DNA of 64,000 bases, taken from assembly GCA_040879025.1 (NCBI GenBank), contig JBBDLF010000003.1, positions 124,001-188,000 on the forward strand. Direction: 5' to 3'. The notes under the pieces were generated by a model that saw only the letters and a program-made list of their open reading frames with translations, searched no databases and had not been told where the DNA came from. This DNA comes from JBBDLF01 sp040879025 (lineage in GTDB: Bacteria; Pseudomonadota; Gammaproteobacteria; Pseudomonadales; Pseudohongiellaceae). The position numbers were made by a program, and so were the translations under genes. Positions 1-8,294 of the stretch are shown here, in pieces; position 1 is the stretch's first letter, and each line of letters starts with the position of its first letter.

Positions 1-1996
1 GCATCCTCACCCATTCGTCGTCATTGAGTACCAGCAATGCACCGGACTGATTACCGGTATTAATCGGTGTGTTGTCTCCCAGGCCTAAAACATCGAACTG
101 GTCCACCCATGTGTAATAGCTGCCTTCTGAGCTGCCAGAACGATCCAAGTTCTTGAATTGAGGCATCGGCTCAGTATGAAAAGTCCAACCTTCAGGACAG
201 TGCTGGCCTGTTGCCTCCGGTCCGTTCAACGGACGCGTGCACAAACTCCGGTCAAAGCTGGCCATATGACCGCTGGCCAATGCCGCCCAGGCGACTCCGT
301 TGCGATCAATGTCCATGCCTCGTGGTGAAAAACCTTCCAGCGGATCACCGTTTTCGTCTACCGGCAATTCGTAGTACTCCGTCAGTGCAGTTTGAGAAGG
401 GTCATCGCCGGGCACCACGCGAACGACCGCGCCCGGGTAACCAAGGTTGGACCCCCATACCGACCCATCCGGCGCTGGCGAGACGGCATAAAAACCAGAG
501 TTGATGCGTTTGTCCCTCGCCGGATCGACAGCATCATCCGGATCGGCATAACCTTCATCTCGACGTCCGTTACCATTTGTATCCAGAATGAACGGGGTCC
601 ATCCCTGGGCTGCCTCGGCGTCACCCGTTTCCAAGTATTCATTGGTATTCAGCCAGCCGATGATGCTGCCGCCGCCACTGGTCCAAAGCGTGTTGTTCCC
701 ATCCTCGGCGAACATCAAATGGTGTGTGCCAAAGCAGGTGTTAATCGGAGTATAGATATCGCTTTCCGGGTCATAGACACCGAGGTGTCGTCCGGCGCGA
801 CCGGCAGGAAAAGCCTGCGCTGAGGGATGATCAGAACCCTCCTGGCAGAAATCCGGCACATTGCCTGGGTCACGTACCCGTGCCGTTATCCATACCCTGC
901 CGTCCTGGTCCAGCATCGGGTTGTGAACGGTCGTGGCGGCATCCCAGATGGGCTCGTCCCCCCAATAGGGAGAAGGCGCCATCGGGGGGGAAGGCTCGGG
1001 ATTGTATTCGGGATCCAGGGGGAACACCGGCACCTGACTTGCAGTGTGAGTAGTCGGATCCAGCACCGGCAGATAGTCCGCACTGTTCTCTAGCGCACCA
1101 TAGAGTTTGCCATAGGCATTTACCGTGGGATCGCGGCGATCAGTGGACGCAAGGTCGTGAAGATAGGCCGTCGGATCAGCCCAGTCCCATTGAGTGACAA
1201 CAACATTGCGTTCCAGACCTTCGGGACGCGGGGGCACCGGTGGTAATTCTCCAGCGGCGATACGGTCGCTCCAGTCCGCATACATCTGCAGCGTTCTTTC
1301 CTCGCCCATGCCGGCGAGAATGCTGCTCATAAACCCACCCGCCTGGCCCGACCTTACGCGGCGTTCCCAGGCGGCTACCGAGCTGTCATAGCCGTTAAAA
1401 AAGTCAGGGATTTCACGGGTGGCCTTGTTGCCCATCTGGTGGCAGACTACGCAGCCGCCTGAGGTGACGCGGCGAATATAATCCGCCTGATTGTGCACTC
1501 CGGTGGCAATACCGTTTCCATCGGGGCCGGTGCCGGGGAATTCATGCTGTTCGGGCACTTCCAGCAGCGAGAGCCAGTAACCCGCTGGATAATATTCAGC
1601 CGCCGCCGCCGCATCGGAGGCCACCACAGCGGTGAGATCCAGAGTGGTGCCCGGCGTCGCGGATACTTTGACTGAATCCACCAACCCGTATCCGCGTACC
1701 CAGACATCATAGCTTGCAGCCGGAAGATCCGGTATCAGATAGCGGCCATCATCATCCGTGACGACAGTCTTGGAATAGAGTGTCGGCAAATCCTGCGTCT
1801 CGGCGATTACCCAGACCCCTGCTTCGGGACCGTCGGGACTGGTAACAACCCCGCCGACATCGTTCTGATCGATGGTCACAGCAACCGTTGCAGCGGCCGC
1901 CTCGGACGCGGGCTGTTGTCCAGAAGTATCTTCCGCGCCGCATCCGGCCAATCCCAATAGAGCTGCGACAATCAGTGATAAGCGTTTAAAGTTCAT
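1..1996 (-). CDS. Lipoprotein with carboxypeptidase-regulatory-like domain, CxxCH haem motif and streptogramin-lyase-like propeller (partial)
   Basis: The frame is open from an ATG at 1996 to the window edge, so the C-terminus is missing (665 codons visible). The N-terminus is a lipoprotein signal ending in a lipobox (LAGC, Cys19). Residues about 45-130 look like a carboxypeptidase-regulatory-like beta-sandwich (IPDLPAASYDVWVRG). A single c-type haem motif CVVCHQM lies near residue 182. The rest carries repeats such as NTLWTSGG and GSVWGSN, as in Vgb/streptogramin-lyase beta-propellers. Proteins with this layout are secreted or outer-membrane-anchored in many proteobacteria and their substrate is generally unknown. 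The haem motif suggests electron transfer in the periplasm. Nothing downstream is visible, so operon context is unknown. The architecture is clear; the function is not. Confidence 0.8.
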   Translation of the reverse strand, partial: MNFKRLSLIVAALLGLAGCGAEDTSGQQPASEAAAATVAVTIDQNDVGGVVTSPDGPEAGVWVIAETQDLPTLYSKTVVTDDDGRYLIPDLPAASYDVWVRGYGLVDSVKVSATPGTTLDLTAVVASDAAAAAEYYPAGYWLSLLEVPEQHEFPGTGPDGNGIATGVHNQADYIRRVTSGGCVVCHQMGNKATREIPDFFNGYDSSVAAWERRVRSGQAGGFMSSILAGMGEERTLQMYADWSDRIAAGELPPVPPRPEGLERNVVVTQWDWADPTAYLHDLASTDRRDPTVNAYGKLYGALENSADYLPVLDPTTHTASQVPVFPLDPEYNPEPSPPMAPSPYWGDEPIWDAATTVHNPMLDQDGRVWITARVRDPGNVPDFCQEGSDHPSAQAFPAGRAGRHLGVYDPESDIYTPINTCFGTHHLMFAEDGNNTLWTSGGGSIIGWLNTNEYLETGDAEAAQGWTPFILDTNGNGRRDEGYADPDDAVDPARDKRINSGFYAVSPAPDGSVWGSNLGYPGAVVRVVPGDDPSQTALTEYYELPVDENGDPLEGFSPRGMDIDRNGVAWAALASGHMASFDRSLCTRPLNGPEATGQHCPEGWTFHTEPMPQFKNLDRSGSSEGSYYTWVDQFDVLGLGDNTPINTGNQSGALLVLNDDEWVRM

Positions 1997-2072
1997 AGGC
2001 AGCCTCGGCGAAAAACAATACGATAAGAGTAGAATCATTATACGGAAGCCCCGGGGCGCCGCAAGGCTTCTC

Positions 2073-2082
2073 GGGTCGGACC
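2073..2082. repeat. GGTCNGACC-type palindromic element
   Basis: GGGTCGGACC lies between the minus-strand gene starting at 1996 and the GNAT remnant. It shares the core GGTCNGACC with other intergenic sites in the first 12 kb and may be a REP-like element for the nearby RAYT. Confidence 0.4.
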
Positions 2083-2237
2083 AAAGCAAGTTGTTGTTAG
2101 CCGGACACTTTGTACGCCCAAAATAACAGTTTTTTGCCCTTAAACCGGGCTTTTTAACTCCGCAATGTCCATCGGAGTTCCTTGTCTCTGGGAACGATGC
2201 CATGTCCAAATTATCAAAATACGATTTGCGGCAGTGA

Positions 2238-2414
2238 TTTCCTGAATTGGCGGAACAAATCGCTACAGAACGTCGCAAGAATGGATTGAGCATTGTGGTC
2301 GCAGACAGCAGCATCGATGCTCGGCACCTATATGAACGTGGGGGTTATGGGGAAGAAGCGCGTCGGCGGATAATCAAGGAAGGATGCGAACACCCTGGTG
2401 CGGAGGGGCGTTGA
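2238..2414 (+). pseudogene. GNAT acetyltransferase C-terminal remnant
   Basis: A short open stretch ends at a TGA at 2412-2414 and is closed upstream by an in-frame TGA at 2235-2237. It reads like the end of a GNAT N-acetyltransferase: VVADSSIDARHLYERGGYG followed by ARRRIIKEG and HPG. These resemble the family's motif A/B, in which a LYExxGF/Y segment contacts acetyl-CoA, followed by a RRPxVKE-type tail. No start codon or N-terminal half is present upstream, so it is probably a degraded gene. It is shorter than 60 residues. The family assignment is by pattern only. Confidence 0.45.
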
Positions 2415-2458
2415 TGGTCAAATCGTGGGGATCCCAGAGTGAAAGCGGCGCAAAACGG

Positions 2459-2836
2459 CTATCGCCTGAATACCGACAGCGTTTTCTCCAGCGCCTGCTT
2501 TGTTTTTTCAGAAAGCCCGCCTTCCCTGTATTGGCGACTAATGTTCTCTTCTAATTGCTGAACTGCTGCGTCTACATCATAACGGCCCTCGTTCTGGTTA
2601 CTATATTGGCCAAACAGGTTTATAGTTTTTTCGGTCCGTCGTCCGAAACGTAGCGCACCCTCAAAATTCGAGTCCTCTCCCGATTTACCCTGAATCAAAT
2701 CCAGCAGAAACGCCACGACGGAAACCGGGCTCATGACCAGATCGCGAAACGCGTCAATATAAAGTTTTACCTGGAACACAAGCAGCCGCCGAAATTTTTG
2801 CCAAAAACCATACTCACTGTCGGATTCATTGCTCAT
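2459..2836 (-). CDS. Hypothetical protein, 125 aa, one possible membrane segment
   Basis: The ATG at 2836 is preceded by a GGGAG ribosome-binding site. The protein is not recognised as a named family. Residues about 33-50 (MSPVSVVAFLLDL) are hydrophobic and could be a membrane or membrane-surface segment. The C-terminal half is charged and helical (EENISRQYREGG, KTKQALEKTL). Lack of a signal peptide suggests a cytoplasmic or inner-membrane-associated protein. It stands alone between the GNAT remnant and a divergent VCBS lipoprotein gene. Coding potential looks real from amino-acid composition and the ribosome-binding site, but no function can be given. Confidence 0.6.
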   Translation of the reverse strand: MSNESDSEYGFWQKFRRLLVFQVKLYIDAFRDLVMSPVSVVAFLLDLIQGKSGEDSNFEGALRFGRRTEKTINLFGQYSNQNEGRYDVDAAVQQLEENISRQYREGGLSEKTKQALEKTLSVFRR

Positions 2837-2883
2837 GCATGGTCTCCCTGATTGAATTAGGTGCTAAATTCGAGCGTTTTCGC

Positions 2884-2894
2884 GGGTCTGACCC
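2884..2894. repeat. GGGTCNGACCC palindromic element
   Basis: GGGTCTGACCC is a palindrome around one central base, preceded by cgc and followed by gg. The site at 8284-8294 (GGGTCAGACCC) has the same flanks. It lies in the 264-bp gap upstream of the VCBS lipoprotein gene, in which nothing else was seen. Confidence 0.5.
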
Positions 2895-3100
2895 GGGTAA
2901 GCCGTTGAAGTGCTGGTTAATTTGATTAAAATTGTGCTCAGACAGACGCTTAGAAGGCCTGTTTGATGGCCAAAATGATAGCCTTAACGCAAAAATATAA
3001 CACTCTCTCAATCTGAACGGGTTACTCTTCAGGCTGTCCATCCATTTCAGCGTGGCGTCAACCTGGCAGCGCCGGGCACCAGGAACTATTCGGAATTCAT

Positions 3101-4564
3101 ATGATGCGTATGCGACTACTCGGAGTTTGCTTGATGTTCATAACAGCTTGTACCGGGGCTCCCCAGGTTCCGGTGGGCGATCAATTGAGCAGCGCCCAGG
3201 CAACAGACGGCAGTTATATAAGTTGGAGAGAACACATCATAGATGACGCGGATGTCGCTGGCTTTGCACTGAGCGGCAGTGATGGTCTGGTGATGGGGGA
3301 TATCGATCGCGATGGCTATGAAGATGTCGTATCGGTTCATGAATCGGACTCTGACTACGATTCAGCCGTACCTGACCCGGATTTCGTGCCCCCACCCGAG
3401 GGGCATGTGCGCATCGCATTTGGATCGGGAGACCCAACCCGCTGGACCAGTATCACACTGGCTCAGGGCACTGACGTCCCGGCACCGGAAGATGTGGACA
3501 TTGCCGATGTAGACGGTGATGGTTATCCCGATGTAATCGTAGCGGCCGAGCTGTCCCACCTTGTCTATTTACAGAATCCCGGCGCCCTGATACGCATGAT
3601 GACCTGGCCGCGGCGGATACTGCCCATGACCGAGGGTCGAGGTTCATTTATTCGCGTGTTCTTTGGCGATTTCGACGGAGACGGCGTACCCGAAGTGACT
3701 GCGGCCAATAAGGGAGCACAACGTCCCGGTCCGGCGGATTTTGCACGTTCAACCCCGGTGGCCATCTATCAGGTGACTGGTGATCCGCTCGATGCTGATG
3801 GCTGGAAGGAAACTGTGATTGGGAATTACAGCATCCCGCAAAACGCAGAGCCGGTGGATCTGGATGGTGATGGTGACTTGGATATTCTTATTGGCAGCCG
3901 CGGTGAAAGCCGGCTGATCTGGTTCGAGAACATCAGCACCGATGAATTACAGTTTCGGGAACATGCGATCGGGATTGTAGGCGATCAGGCGGCCGGGTTT
4001 AACCTTGAGTATGCGGATTTAAATGACGATGGGCGGCTGGATATCATTGGTGCGGGAACTCAGGGCCTGGCATGGTTTCAACAGCCTGAGCGCGCCGGCG
4101 ATGCCTGGCTGGCTCATCAAATTGGCAGTTTTGCGCCCGATAGCATAACCGGTCTGGAAGTTGCCGATATCAATGGTGACGGGTTTGTCGATGTGATTTC
4201 TGGCAGCTACAGTCGAGGACCTCGCACTGGTGATGGGGATGTGGATGAGGGAGACGCCCTGGGCCGGGTCGGCTGGTTCGAGAATCCCGGGGACGCAACG
4301 GCTGCCTGGACACGTCATGACGTATCCCGACGTCAGCGAGGCATGTTTGACAAGTTTATCGCTCGCGATATGGACGGCGATGGTGACATTGACTTTATCG
4401 GTACTCGAGGTAACAGCGCCCCGTTCGATGGTGTGTTCTGGCTGGAGCAAATACGTAATCCGCAGCCCGCCCCGGCCTTCCAGTCCGCTCGCAGTAACGA
4501 CAGCCCGGAGATGCCCCTGCCCCCGCTGGGGTCGCCCCCGCTGGGGTCGGACCAGCGTAACTAA
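3101..4564 (+). CDS. FG-GAP/VCBS repeat lipoprotein
   Basis: This 487-residue protein begins with a lipoprotein signal (MFITAC, Cys17; a second ATG at 3104 is equally possible). It contains about seven calcium-binding FG-GAP/VCBS signatures of the form DxDxDGxxD: DIDRDGYEDV, DVDGDGYPDVI, DFDGDGVPEV, DLDGDGDLDI, DLNDDGRLDI, DINGDGFVDV and DMDGDGDIDF. Such repeats fold as a beta-propeller that binds Ca2+ and usually mediate adhesion or ligand binding at the cell surface. The last residues (PPLGSPPLGS) are encoded by a 15-bp tandem repeat carrying the GGGGTCG core found in nearby intergenic palindromes. The natural C-terminus may therefore have been altered by repeat insertion. It is monocistronic. 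Ligand unknown. Confidence 0.85.
   Translation: MMRMRLLGVCLMFITACTGAPQVPVGDQLSSAQATDGSYISWREHIIDDADVAGFALSGSDGLVMGDIDRDGYEDVVSVHESDSDYDSAVPDPDFVPPPEGHVRIAFGSGDPTRWTSITLAQGTDVPAPEDVDIADVDGDGYPDVIVAAELSHLVYLQNPGALIRMMTWPRRILPMTEGRGSFIRVFFGDFDGDGVPEVTAANKGAQRPGPADFARSTPVAIYQVTGDPLDADGWKETVIGNYSIPQNAEPVDLDGDGDLDILIGSRGESRLIWFENISTDELQFREHAIGIVGDQAAGFNLEYADLNDDGRLDIIGAGTQGLAWFQQPERAGDAWLAHQIGSFAPDSITGLEVADINGDGFVDVISGSYSRGPRTGDGDVDEGDALGRVGWFENPGDATAAWTRHDVSRRQRGMFDKFIARDMDGDGDIDFIGTRGNSAPFDGVFWLEQIRNPQPAPAFQSARSNDSPEMPLPPLGSPPLGSDQRN
4521..4553. repeat. 15-bp tandem repeat plus GGTCGGACC palindrome
   Basis: Two direct copies of ccccgctggggtcgS (4521-4535 and 4536-4550) run into GGTCGGACC (4545-4553). 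They overlap the last codons of the VCBS lipoprotein, about 70 bp from the end of the RAYT gene. Confidence 0.6.
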
Positions 4565-4623
4565 TTGAAATGCCAAAGATCAGGTCCTATTTTACCCTTC
4601 TAATAATTAATTAGCCGCTCCAT

Positions 4624-5361
4624 TTAACTATCGGAATGGGACCTGTAACACGTTGACGGTTCGCGAAGAACATGAAAACCGCCGTCGTATTCGAGATTTC
4701 GGCAGCGGGCCCTGGTCCCCAATGTTTTTTTTACATCCTTTAGAAATTCCTTACGGCCCACCGCAAGGCTAGCCGACCAGACACTATCGCGTCGACTGCT
4801 GTCCTCGCGAATCGCCTCGCGCACCCACTCTCTGCAAACTTGCTGCAACTGAGCCCACCGAGTGAGGCCAAACAAGCGCAGCAACGCCGCTTGGTCGACG
4901 GTGTTGTATCGCAAAGGCGGTTTCTGAATTTCCCTATACCCTGAACACTCCCATTCAGAAGGGTGCTTTACCGCTCCCGCGCGCACCATATTTAGATCGA
5001 TATACGTCACGCAGCGGGCCAAATGCTGATCCGTATCCACGGCTGTCGCGTGATAGCGGTCTTCCCAGAATGCCCCCTTGCGCAATTTACGCCGATTATA
5101 TTTCTGCGCTGTGCGGCTCTGGATAAGTTGCATGCTCCGTGCGATCTCACGTTCTCCCCTGTCCTGTACCAATAGATGGATATGATTGCATGTAACGATG
5201 TAGTTCAGAACGCAAAGTCCATAACGCTTTCTGGCCTGAAAGAGCCAGAATCGCCAGCATCGGCGGTCCCTTGCAAATTTGAGCAGAAATTGCGATTGAT
5301 GACAACGGTGGGTAATGTGCCAGACGTGTCCTGGCAGAAAATATCTGTTCGCACGGGGCAT
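4624..5361 (-). CDS. REP-associated tyrosine transposase (RAYT, IS200-like Y1 family)
   Basis: The protein has 245 residues and a strong AAGGAGGA site seven bases before its ATG at 5361. It carries the Y1 transposase/HUH signature: the HxH pair in CNHIHLLVQ (residues 59-66), a tyrosine in AQKYNRRK (Tyr88) and the family-typical GAFWEDRYHATAV segment at 97-109. RAYTs are single-copy domesticated relatives of IS200/IS605 transposases. They nick at REP palindromes and are thought to disperse them. Several GGTCNGACC palindromes lie within a few kb, including two just upstream (5467 and 5656) and one just downstream (4545). The catalytic residues look intact, so it is probably active. A true IS200 element is less likely because there is no TnpB and the protein is longer than about 150 aa. 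Confidence 0.9.
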   Translation of the reverse strand: MPRANRYFLPGHVWHITHRCHQSQFLLKFARDRRCWRFWLFQARKRYGLCVLNYIVTCNHIHLLVQDRGEREIARSMQLIQSRTAQKYNRRKLRKGAFWEDRYHATAVDTDQHLARCVTYIDLNMVRAGAVKHPSEWECSGYREIQKPPLRYNTVDQAALLRLFGLTRWAQLQQVCREWVREAIREDSSRRDSVWSASLAVGRKEFLKDVKKTLGTRARCRNLEYDGGFHVLREPSTCYRSHSDS

Positions 5362-5466
5362 GACGCTTCCTCCTTAAGCTGTCGTTTTTGGGTGTTGAGG
5401 TGGCCTCTTGATCCCGAAGAGGTCTGACTAAAGAGCACAAGGCACCAATTTTAGCGGGCTTGCGGT

Positions 5467-5475
5467 GGTCCGACC
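5467..5475. repeat. GGTCCGACC palindromic element, copy 1
   Basis: GGTCCGACC followed by cgg, about 105 bp upstream of the RAYT start. It belongs to the direct repeat shared with 5649-5667. Confidence 0.5.
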
Positions 5476-5655
5476 CGGGGGCACCGGGGACCAGGCCTCG
5501 CCCACCTCTTCGGAAGTATAGTCTCGTTGCGGGAATGATTCCCGGCCCGCATCGCGTAGAGCGAACGTTGACGTTACAAGGTCAAAATGGGTGGTTTAAA
5601 GCCCTGAAAGGAGGGGCACACAGAGCCGGATGCTTGTATTCAGGGGGGTTGCGGC

Positions 5656-5664
5656 GGTCCGACC
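5656..5664. repeat. GGTCCGACC palindromic element, copy 2
   Basis: GGTCCGACC followed by cgg, immediately beyond the arfB stop codon (5671-5673). The surrounding 19 bp differ from copy 1 at one or two bases. Confidence 0.5.
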
Positions 5665-5670
5665 CGGCCG

Positions 5671-6084
5671 CTAGTCGGAGACGGGGCCGCGGAGCTTTTT
5701 GGTTCGGCCGCGCGAAACCTTGTTGTCGACACGTTTGCGTTGGGCTGTTCTGCTGGGGCGTGTCGGTCTTCTTGCTTTCTTTACTACGGTCGCGGCCTTG
5801 ACCAATTCCTGCAGTCGTTGCAGGGCATCCTCGCGATTCTTTTCCTGCGTGCGGAACTGCTGTGCCTTGATCACGATAACGCCTTCCTTGCTGACGCGCG
5901 AATCGCGCAGGTTCAACAGACGCTGCTTGTAAAAATCAGGCAGCGATGAGGCATTGATATCGAAACGCAGATGAATCGCCGACGAGACCTTGTTAACGTT
6001 CTGGCCTCCGGAGCCTTGAGCGCGGATTGCCGATAACTCAATCTCCTCATCGGGAATGAAGACATTTGTGGAAACTTGCAGCAT
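5671..6084 (-). CDS. arfB: Alternative ribosome-rescue factor ArfB (peptidyl-tRNA hydrolase)
   Basis: This 137-residue protein hydrolyses peptidyl-tRNA on ribosomes stalled without a stop codon. The catalytic GGQ motif lies in QGSGGQNVNK (residues 26-28) within the release-factor domain 3 fold. The C-terminal tail (about 100-133) is rich in Lys/Arg (KKARRPTRPSRTAQRKR), as needed for insertion into the empty mRNA channel. Length and layout match E. coli YaeJ/ArfB (140 aa), which distinguishes it from full-length release factors. It appears to be transcribed alone or after the antiporter upstream (65 bp gap). Confident assignment. Confidence 0.95.
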   Translation of the reverse strand: MLQVSTNVFIPDEEIELSAIRAQGSGGQNVNKVSSAIHLRFDINASSLPDFYKQRLLNLRDSRVSKEGVIVIKAQQFRTQEKNREDALQRLQELVKAATVVKKARRPTRPSRTAQRKRVDNKVSRGRTKKLRGPVSD

Positions 6085-6148
6085 GTGTTTGCCTTGTCAG
6101 TAAACCATTATCCTCTCACAAACCACAGTAAACAGAAAAACTCCAACG

Positions 6149-7900
6149 CTAATGCGGCGGAGAAATTTTTAATCCCACTTGATTGATTCTTCCGTCCCTG
6201 ACCTCCTTAACCAGCAGTTCCACCGAACCCACACGCACGCGGTCCCCGACTACTGCTCGATTATGGAACATTCGTTGCATGTATTCAGCCAGCGTCAGGT
6301 TGCGGTAGTGATCAGGAACCGAAACGTCATACACCGCCATCACCGCTTCCAGCTTGGCGTCCGGATTGAGAACGAACTCACCAAAAAATTGGGGAATGGC
6401 TTTATCCAACCGCGGTGCAAACCAGCGAGACAGACCATCGGGCTGGTCGCTCTGGCTGAGTATGATCACCTTGTCGCCGCTGCAAAGCCGCGAATTCCTC
6501 CATGATTTCAGCTCAACTCCATCGCGCACAACACAGACAATTCCTGTCCCCTTCGGTAACACCATTTTATCCACTGCTACATCAACCGCCTGGCTACCGG
6601 GTGCGACATCGTAAATAAACAGCGCCAGGTCTTCCTTTTGACCGATAAACACTGAGCGAAACAGTGCTGTCGTATTCATTTGGGGTAGGTTCAAACCCAG
6701 CAGCCTGGCCGCCGGGGCGATAGTCCACCCCTGCACCACAAGCGACACCAGCACGACAACAAACGCCAGTTCAAAATAAACTTCAGTTTGATCCAGGTTC
6801 GCCAACGATGGAAACAACGCCAGAATAATCGGCACTGCTCCTCGCAGGCCACACCAACTGATAAACGCCTGTTCACGCCAGGGAAACCTGAAGGGTGCCA
6901 GTGACAGAATCACCGCGACCGGGCGCGCAATCAGAATCAGTCCAAAGGCAATTCCCAAACCCGGCAACAGAATTGGCTGAATTTGAGAAGGTGTTATAAG
7001 GAGCCCCAACATTAGAAACATGCCAACCTGACTGAGCCAGGCCATACCATCATGAAATCGGTGAATGTCAGACGAATGAGGGAGGGGCGAGTTTCCGACG
7101 ATCACGCCGACAATGAAGATAGCCAGAAAACCGCTGCCGCCCCAGAGATTGGTGAGACCAAACACGCTGAGACCGCAAGCCAGGGTCAACAAGGGATACA
7201 ACGAAGGAGGGATGGCAAGACGCGGAGCCAGCATGGTAAACGCATAGCCAGCCGCGAGGCCGGTAGCCATACCAAGTCCCATCTGGGAAGCGAACTCGGC
7301 CAGCATTGACCAGCCCAGGGTCTGACCCTCCACCTGTAGGACGCTCACCAGCAACATGGTCAGGAAGATCGCCATCGGGTCGTTACTGCCTGACTCTATT
7401 TCCAGCGTCGCCGATGCTCTTTGTTTGAGTTCCAGACCGGCGGTATGCAACATGCCAAATACTGCCGCGGCATCCGTGGATCCAACGATGGCGCCGACCA
7501 GCAAGGACTCCAGCCAGGACCAGTCAAGGAGCCAGTGCGCAATCAACCCGGTCAGCATGCTGGTAGTCAAAACACCCAGCGTTGCCAGCGAAAGCGCCGG
7601 TCCAAGGCTGACCCTGAACGTTTCCATCCGCGACCCCAGACCGCCATCGAAAATGATGACGGCAAGGGCAAGGCTGCCAAACAGGAATGCAATATCATAG
7701 TTATCAAATACGATGCCGCCGGGTCCGTCTTCGCCGGCCAACATGCCCACCACCAGAAACACCAGCAATATTGGCATACCGATGCGTCTCGTCAGAATTG
7801 CACTCGCGACCACGCTGACCAGGGCGAGCAAGGCGCCCCAGAAGACGAACTGATTGGTGATTACGACGGATTCCATTGGGAATGCCCGATAGCCGGCCAT
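6149..7900 (-). CDS. nhaP2: Potassium/proton antiporter, CvrA/NhaP2 family
   Basis: This 583-residue inner-membrane protein has a CPA1-type Na+/H+ exchanger domain of about 12 hydrophobic segments (residues about 15-400), including the ion-site region SLLVGAIVGSTDAAAVF and ESGSNDPMAIFL. The soluble C-terminal half contains a TrkA-C/RCK_C-like segment (GSQAVDVAVDKMVLPKGTGIVCVVR) and a CorC/HlyC transporter-associated segment at the end. This layout is that of K+/H+ antiporters NhaP2/CvrA, which export cytoplasmic K+ under low osmolarity or nucleotide control. The listed start is the ATG at 7900; MESVVITNQ at 7876 is an equally plausible start. It stands alone upstream of arfB. Confidence 0.9.
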   Translation of the reverse strand: MAGYRAFPMESVVITNQFVFWGALLALVSVVASAILTRRIGMPILLVFLVVGMLAGEDGPGGIVFDNYDIAFLFGSLALAVIIFDGGLGSRMETFRVSLGPALSLATLGVLTTSMLTGLIAHWLLDWSWLESLLVGAIVGSTDAAAVFGMLHTAGLELKQRASATLEIESGSNDPMAIFLTMLLVSVLQVEGQTLGWSMLAEFASQMGLGMATGLAAGYAFTMLAPRLAIPPSLYPLLTLACGLSVFGLTNLWGGSGFLAIFIVGVIVGNSPLPHSSDIHRFHDGMAWLSQVGMFLMLGLLITPSQIQPILLPGLGIAFGLILIARPVAVILSLAPFRFPWREQAFISWCGLRGAVPIILALFPSLANLDQTEVYFELAFVVVLVSLVVQGWTIAPAARLLGLNLPQMNTTALFRSVFIGQKEDLALFIYDVAPGSQAVDVAVDKMVLPKGTGIVCVVRDGVELKSWRNSRLCSGDKVIILSQSDQPDGLSRWFAPRLDKAIPQFFGEFVLNPDAKLEAVMAVYDVSVPDHYRNLTLAEYMQRMFHNRAVVGDRVRVGSVELLVKEVRDGRINQVGLKISPPH

Positions 7901-8286
7901 AAGGTAGTGGCTGGACCTTATTGATCGCCACGAAATGCTGGCAGTATAACAGGGGACAGGTTGTTAAAAGGAGAGTGGCACCTATTGACCGTTTATTGCG
8001 AGGGCTCCAGCATTCACCCGTTATATCTGGCGGACCCAACTTCACTTGCCGTTGGACAATTTTATGGATGTGGCATATTCAAAAATCGAGCAGGAAACAA
8101 TTGACATAAGCCGCAACCGGGACTGCCTTCTCGGGGGTAGGCCCGCCCAGCCGCGAAATCATCTCCTGGGCGCCACGGTGCCTCCCAGCCCTGTACCGGC
8201 CATTTCACCCCCCAAAAGCCCGCTCTAAGCTTCCAAAACCACCATTTCCCCGCCCGTATTCCCTATTTTTCAACAACTTGCGCGGG
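7901..8286. other. Intergenic region, no gene seen
   Basis: This 386-bp stretch lies between the antiporter start and the end of the DUF1501 gene. It holds short out-of-frame ORFs only, a purine-rich stretch aaaaggagag near 7968, and GC-rich imperfect inverted repeats around 8120-8200. No RNA gene was recognised. Confidence 0.4.
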
Positions 8287-8294
8287 TCAGACCC
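8284..8294. repeat. GGGTCNGACCC palindromic element overlapping a stop codon
   Basis: GGGTCAGACCC, with cgc before and gg after, as at 2884-2894. The TGA stop of the DUF1501 gene (minus strand, 8287-8289) lies inside the palindrome. Confidence 0.5.

Larger units (their letters stand above)
5362..5670. other. Intergenic region between RAYT and arfB with two direct repeats
   Basis: This 309-bp stretch holds no convincing gene. It contains two direct copies of a sequence of the form ttgcggYggtccgacccgg at about 5460-5478 and 5649-5667, the second ending next to the arfB stop codon. The region between them (about 170 bp) resembles neither neighbour. Confidence 0.5.

Noticed and set aside
4624..5361. 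A complete IS200/IS605 insertion sequence
   Set aside because: There is no TnpB, the transposase is longer than IS200 TnpA and the flanks show intergenic palindromes, not IS ends; RAYT fits better.
8120..8220. GC-rich inverted repeats as a structured RNA
   Set aside because: The arms are imperfect and no known RNA family pattern was recognised.
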